Below, piece by piece: positions 61,272 through 64,000 of a stretch of 64,000 nt of DNA. Positions within the stretch are counted from its first letter, which is position 1. The number at the start of each line of letters is the position of its first letter. Both the position numbers and the translations under genes were made by a program. The notes below the pieces were generated by a model. That model had not been told where the DNA came from, did not search any database, and saw only the letters and a program-made list of their open reading frames with translations. Source of the DNA: Thiocapsa imhoffii (GTDB taxonomy: Bacteria > Pseudomonadota > Gammaproteobacteria > Chromatiales > Chromatiaceae). Where the stretch lies: assembly GCF_016583985.1 (NCBI RefSeq), contig NZ_NRSD01000004.1:1-64000 (forward strand), read 5' to 3'.

Positions 61272-62663
61272 TCACGTCTCGAGGCCACGTCGAATCTGCT
61301 CGACGAAACGATCCGTCCACGGGGAACCCCCAACATGGCGGAGATGACTGTAACAGGCGAGCAGATTGCCTTGAATGATCCCATCATGCGCGCCGTCGAT
61401 GCCGACGCCCCGTACGACATCGTAACCAAAATGCCAGGCGGGGTCAGGTGAGACGATGGCGGAATGGTGGAATTCATGGGCCTGGATCTCGCGTGAGTAG
61501 GCAACGGTTGCCGCACTCCTCGGCCATGGAAACTCATCTCGTTCACGCAGACGCACATAACCACGCCCCTGAGGTCGTGGATGCATTTGGACATCGGCAT
61601 GCAACACGCCGACCATCTCACGCCGCTCGCCATGCCAGCGAATGCCCTCGCACAGATACATCAATCCACCGCATTCGGCATAGACCGGCAGCCCTTGGGC
61701 CACGACCTCACGAACATGCTCCCGCATCGATCGATTGGCCTCCAACTCGGCCATACGACACTCGGGAAACCCTCCGCCGATGAAGAGTGCATCGAGTTCG
61801 GGCAATTCGTGATCGGATAGGGGACTGAACTCGACGAGTTCGGCCCCGGCCTGCTCCAAAGCCCTCAAGTCATCTGGATAATAAAACCCGAACGCCGCAT
61901 CACGCGCAATACCGAGCCGAACCAGAGGCCCACTCCAGTGGCGAGCGGGTGCGTGAATCGCGTGCGCGACCGGCGGGCGGGGGGCCTGTTCAGCGATGCT
62001 GACGAGGCGGTCGAGGTCGACCTGCTCGGCGACGCGCACGGCGATCCGTTCGATCCATTCTTCTGATGCGTCGAGTTCGGTGCTTGGCATCAAGCCAAGG
62101 TGTCGCTCGGTGATCTCGAGTTCATCGTCGCGATGCAGGACACCCAGGACAGGGATGTCGCTGTGATACTCCAACGCCGCGATGAGATTGCCGGCATGTC
62201 GCGCCCCGCCGGTTTTGTTGAGGATGACCCCAGCGAGGTTCAAGGCGGGGTCAAAGGCGCGAAATCCCAACAAGAGTGGGACGATCCCGCGTCCCATCCC
62301 ATGACAATTAATCACCAGCACCACCGGCGAGTGCAGTAACTTTGCCAGTTCCGCGTTGCTGTGTCGGCCCGCGGGATCAAGACTGTCAAAGAGCCCGACA
62401 TTTCCTTCGATCAGACCGATGTCGGAGGAAGCCAACTCACGACCGAAGGCCTCCGTGATTTCGGCATCGGCCATGGTGTGAAAGTCTAGGTTGAAGCAAG
62501 ACCTTGACGCCGCCTGAGTGAGCCAGAGAGGATCGATGTAATCCGGACCCTTCTTAAAGGGCTGAACACGGAATCCGCGATTGCGCCAGGCACGGGCAAG
62601 GCCCAGCGAGAGGGTCGTCTTACCCGATGATTTCTGCGTCGCCGAGATATACAGATGCGACAT
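61272..62663 (-). CDS. dsrN: DsrN, siroheme amidase (cobyrinate a,c-diamide synthase-like)
   Basis: The 463-residue protein amidates siroheme to siroamide for sulfite reductase DsrAB (known for the family). An N-terminal ATP-binding domain has TQKSSGKTTLSLGLARAWRNRGFRVQPFKKGPDYIDPLW. A class I glutamine amidotransferase domain follows, with the nucleophile in LPVYAECGGLMYLCEGI (about 320-336) and His in HEFHHSAIV. This position between dsrP and dsrR is standard. The gap to dsrP is 104 bp. Confidence 0.93.
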   Translation of the reverse strand: MSHLYISATQKSSGKTTLSLGLARAWRNRGFRVQPFKKGPDYIDPLWLTQAASRSCFNLDFHTMADAEITEAFGRELASSDIGLIEGNVGLFDSLDPAGRHSNAELAKLLHSPVVLVINCHGMGRGIVPLLLGFRAFDPALNLAGVILNKTGGARHAGNLIAALEYHSDIPVLGVLHRDDELEITERHLGLMPSTELDASEEWIERIAVRVAEQVDLDRLVSIAEQAPRPPVAHAIHAPARHWSGPLVRLGIARDAAFGFYYPDDLRALEQAGAELVEFSPLSDHELPELDALFIGGGFPECRMAELEANRSMREHVREVVAQGLPVYAECGGLMYLCEGIRWHGERREMVGVLHADVQMHPRPQGRGYVRLRERDEFPWPRSAATVAYSREIQAHEFHHSAIVSPDPAWHFGYDVVRGVGIDGAHDGIIQGNLLACYSHLRHVGGSPWTDRFVEQIRRGLET

Positions 62664-62767
62664 CGTGTCTTACGCCTACCTCGCACGCTCTCGGGACAGG
62701 ACCCGCACGACGGCTGGGGCCGACTTAAAAGAGACTCAGTCAGCCCAAACAGCCGCTCATTCAGGAA

Positions 62768-64000
62768 CTAGGCCTGCGCGCCGACCGCTGCGCGACCGCT
62801 GGCCTCCTCGTCGGGTGGCATGACCTCGTCGGCCAACGATTCGGGGAGAAACTGCAACACGCGAACCCCCACCGCGGTCACCAAGAGTGCCACCGCAACC
62901 CCGCCGAAGCCAAGCAGGACTTCGGGGATCCTAGGGCTATAAGACGAGGCCGCGCCCTGAACCCCATCAAAAAATCCCGACTCTAGGATGGTTTGTCCCG
63001 GGAACATCTGAATCGGATAGGCCTGACTCCCGATGATGATGACATAGAGACTGGACAGTCCGCCCACGATGACAAGGCCACATGCCGCCGCGATCCAATT
63101 CCGATCCCGACCATGAATCGGATGATAGATGATGCCAAGTGGAATCAACCCCCCGATGAGCACCCAACCCACCCAGAACAAAAAGGTATAGATTCCGCCA
63201 TCGAGCAACAGCCAACCCACCAAATCGTAATTTTTTGCGCCGTAGAGTTTGGTCAGATGGTAAACCAGGGTGAAATAGAAGACGCTCAAGACGAATATGC
63301 CGAGCAGATTGCGCAGACGGAACAAGATCCGATTACCGATCGGTCGGTCGTCTTCTTTAAAACTGAACATCAGGACCAGCATGTAGATCGCAAGGCCATA
63401 GGCGAACGACATCACCACGAACATGGGCGCCAGAATCGCGGCATCATAGGCTTGACGGGCGACTAGAAATCCGAAGATGGCTCCAGTACCGGTCGTCAGT
63501 GCGAGTCGCCAAAAGGTTGCCACGATCCCGATCGCACGATTGTAGGGGTCACCTTTACGGTCGGCCATGCTCCACAGGTAGGCAATCACGATCGCCATGA
63601 AGCCGGTGTAGAGAAAGATATTCCAGGCAAAGATCGAACGGAAATTATAGGTCGTCATGGCGACCACGAGACGCTCGGGACGACCTAGATCAAGCACCAG
63701 GACGAGCAGGCCACCGACGAGGAGTGCCGCGGCGAGCAGACCCGAAAGACGCCCGAGCGGCTTATAGAGCGGCTTGCGGAACACGGTCCCAATCGACGCC
63801 ACGTTCAAGGCCCCAGACGCCGAGATGATCAGAAAGACGGCGAAAACATGCGGAACGCCCCAGACGACGGAGTTGCTCATTCCCGTGACCCAGTGGCCTT
63901 CGTGCTCCATGTAGGCGAAGGCCAGAGCCGCGACTCCGATCACCGAGGCGAGGATCCCAAGAAGACTCCAATAGCGTGCCGGTGGAACACGCCACTCGCG
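62768..64000 (-). CDS. dsrP: DsrP, NrfD-type quinone-linked membrane subunit (5' truncated by window edge)
   Basis: The frame is open to the right edge, where REWRVPPARYWSLLGILASVIGVAALAF precedes MEHEGHWVTGM; the true start lies outside. The visible 410 residues form about ten membrane helices, NrfD/PsrC type (VVWGVPHVFAVFLIISASGALNVASIG, LDLGRPERLVVAMTTYNFRSIFAWNIFLYTGF). DsrP with DsrMKJO forms the transmembrane complex that moves electrons between the quinone pool and the cytoplasmic sulfite reductase system. Upstream dsr genes should continue to the right. Confidence 0.92.
   Translation of the reverse strand, partial: REWRVPPARYWSLLGILASVIGVAALAFAYMEHEGHWVTGMSNSVVWGVPHVFAVFLIISASGALNVASIGTVFRKPLYKPLGRLSGLLAAALLVGGLLVLVLDLGRPERLVVAMTTYNFRSIFAWNIFLYTGFMAIVIAYLWSMADRKGDPYNRAIGIVATFWRLALTTGTGAIFGFLVARQAYDAAILAPMFVVMSFAYGLAIYMLVLMFSFKEDDRPIGNRILFRLRNLLGIFVLSVFYFTLVYHLTKLYGAKNYDLVGWLLLDGGIYTFLFWVGWVLIGGLIPLGIIYHPIHGRDRNWIAAACGLVIVGGLSSLYVIIIGSQAYPIQMFPGQTILESGFFDGVQGAASSYSPRIPEVLLGFGGVAVALLVTAVGVRVLQFLPESLADEVMPPDEEASGRAAVGAQA

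Overview
The window comes from a GC-rich gammaproteobacterium that is almost certainly a purple sulfur bacterium (Chromatiaceae). The last 4.3 kb carry the end of a dissimilatory sulfur-oxidation operon in the order dsrP-dsrN-dsrR-dsrS. A proteobacterial phosphoribulokinase (Calvin cycle), an rnfABCDGE complex and anaerobic ribonucleotide reductase fit the same lifestyle.

Region 1 (1 to about 10.6 kb) is accessory DNA unlike the rest: lower GC, many broken genes and mobile pieces. I read it as two decayed integron platforms. Each has the N-terminal fragment of an integron integrase on the plus strand (3783 and 9953), an attI-like stretch with the same 20-bp palindrome, and minus-strand cassettes running leftwards. 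Five good attC sites (262, 929, 1847, 6119, 9312) separate the cassettes. The cassettes encode a large protein with a HEPN-type motif, an HNH protein, a DUF6883/DUF4926 pair with the first gene broken, a GIY-YIG nuclease, an Mrr endonuclease and a toxin/antitoxin-like pair. A REP-associated transposase (RAYT) element interrupts the integrase, and a 750-bp segment containing this joint is duplicated 6.2 kb away. An IS91-family element with a frameshifted tyrosine recombinase lies inside the second array. Both integrases look dead, so the arrays should be frozen.

Region 2 (11 to 14.8 kb) is a cluster of exported proteins: a DUF1566 protein, a small hypothetical, a 672-residue protein with four Trp-rich repeats, and a short anchor or Tat-like peptide. 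Region 3 (15 to 25 kb) has metG, rnfABCDGE, a hybrid histidine kinase and prkB. Region 4 (25.9 to 35 kb) has rlmJ with a probable CTG start, the conserved miaB-phoH-ybeY-corC operon, and an anaerobic ribonucleotide reductase locus. In that locus the glycyl-radical domain is a separate 63-residue protein and the promoter region carries an FNR box and two NrdR boxes. A cobaltochelatase-like gene follows.

Region 5 (35 to 59.7 kb) is mostly housekeeping: a large EF-hand membrane protein with a Glu-Gln tract, a lipoprotein, a patatin/outer-membrane-barrel protein, an ArsR regulator, mutS, a PP2C phosphatase, dsbC, a YajQ protein, xerD, an alkyltransferase, a YcgN protein, trhP, a ChaN-PDZ protein, an M1-like peptidase, sohB, thyA, gpmI, glgC and an SDR enzyme. 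Region 6 (59.7 kb to the end) is the dsrPNRS end of the dsr operon; dsrP runs off the right edge. No rRNA, tRNA or CRISPR was seen.
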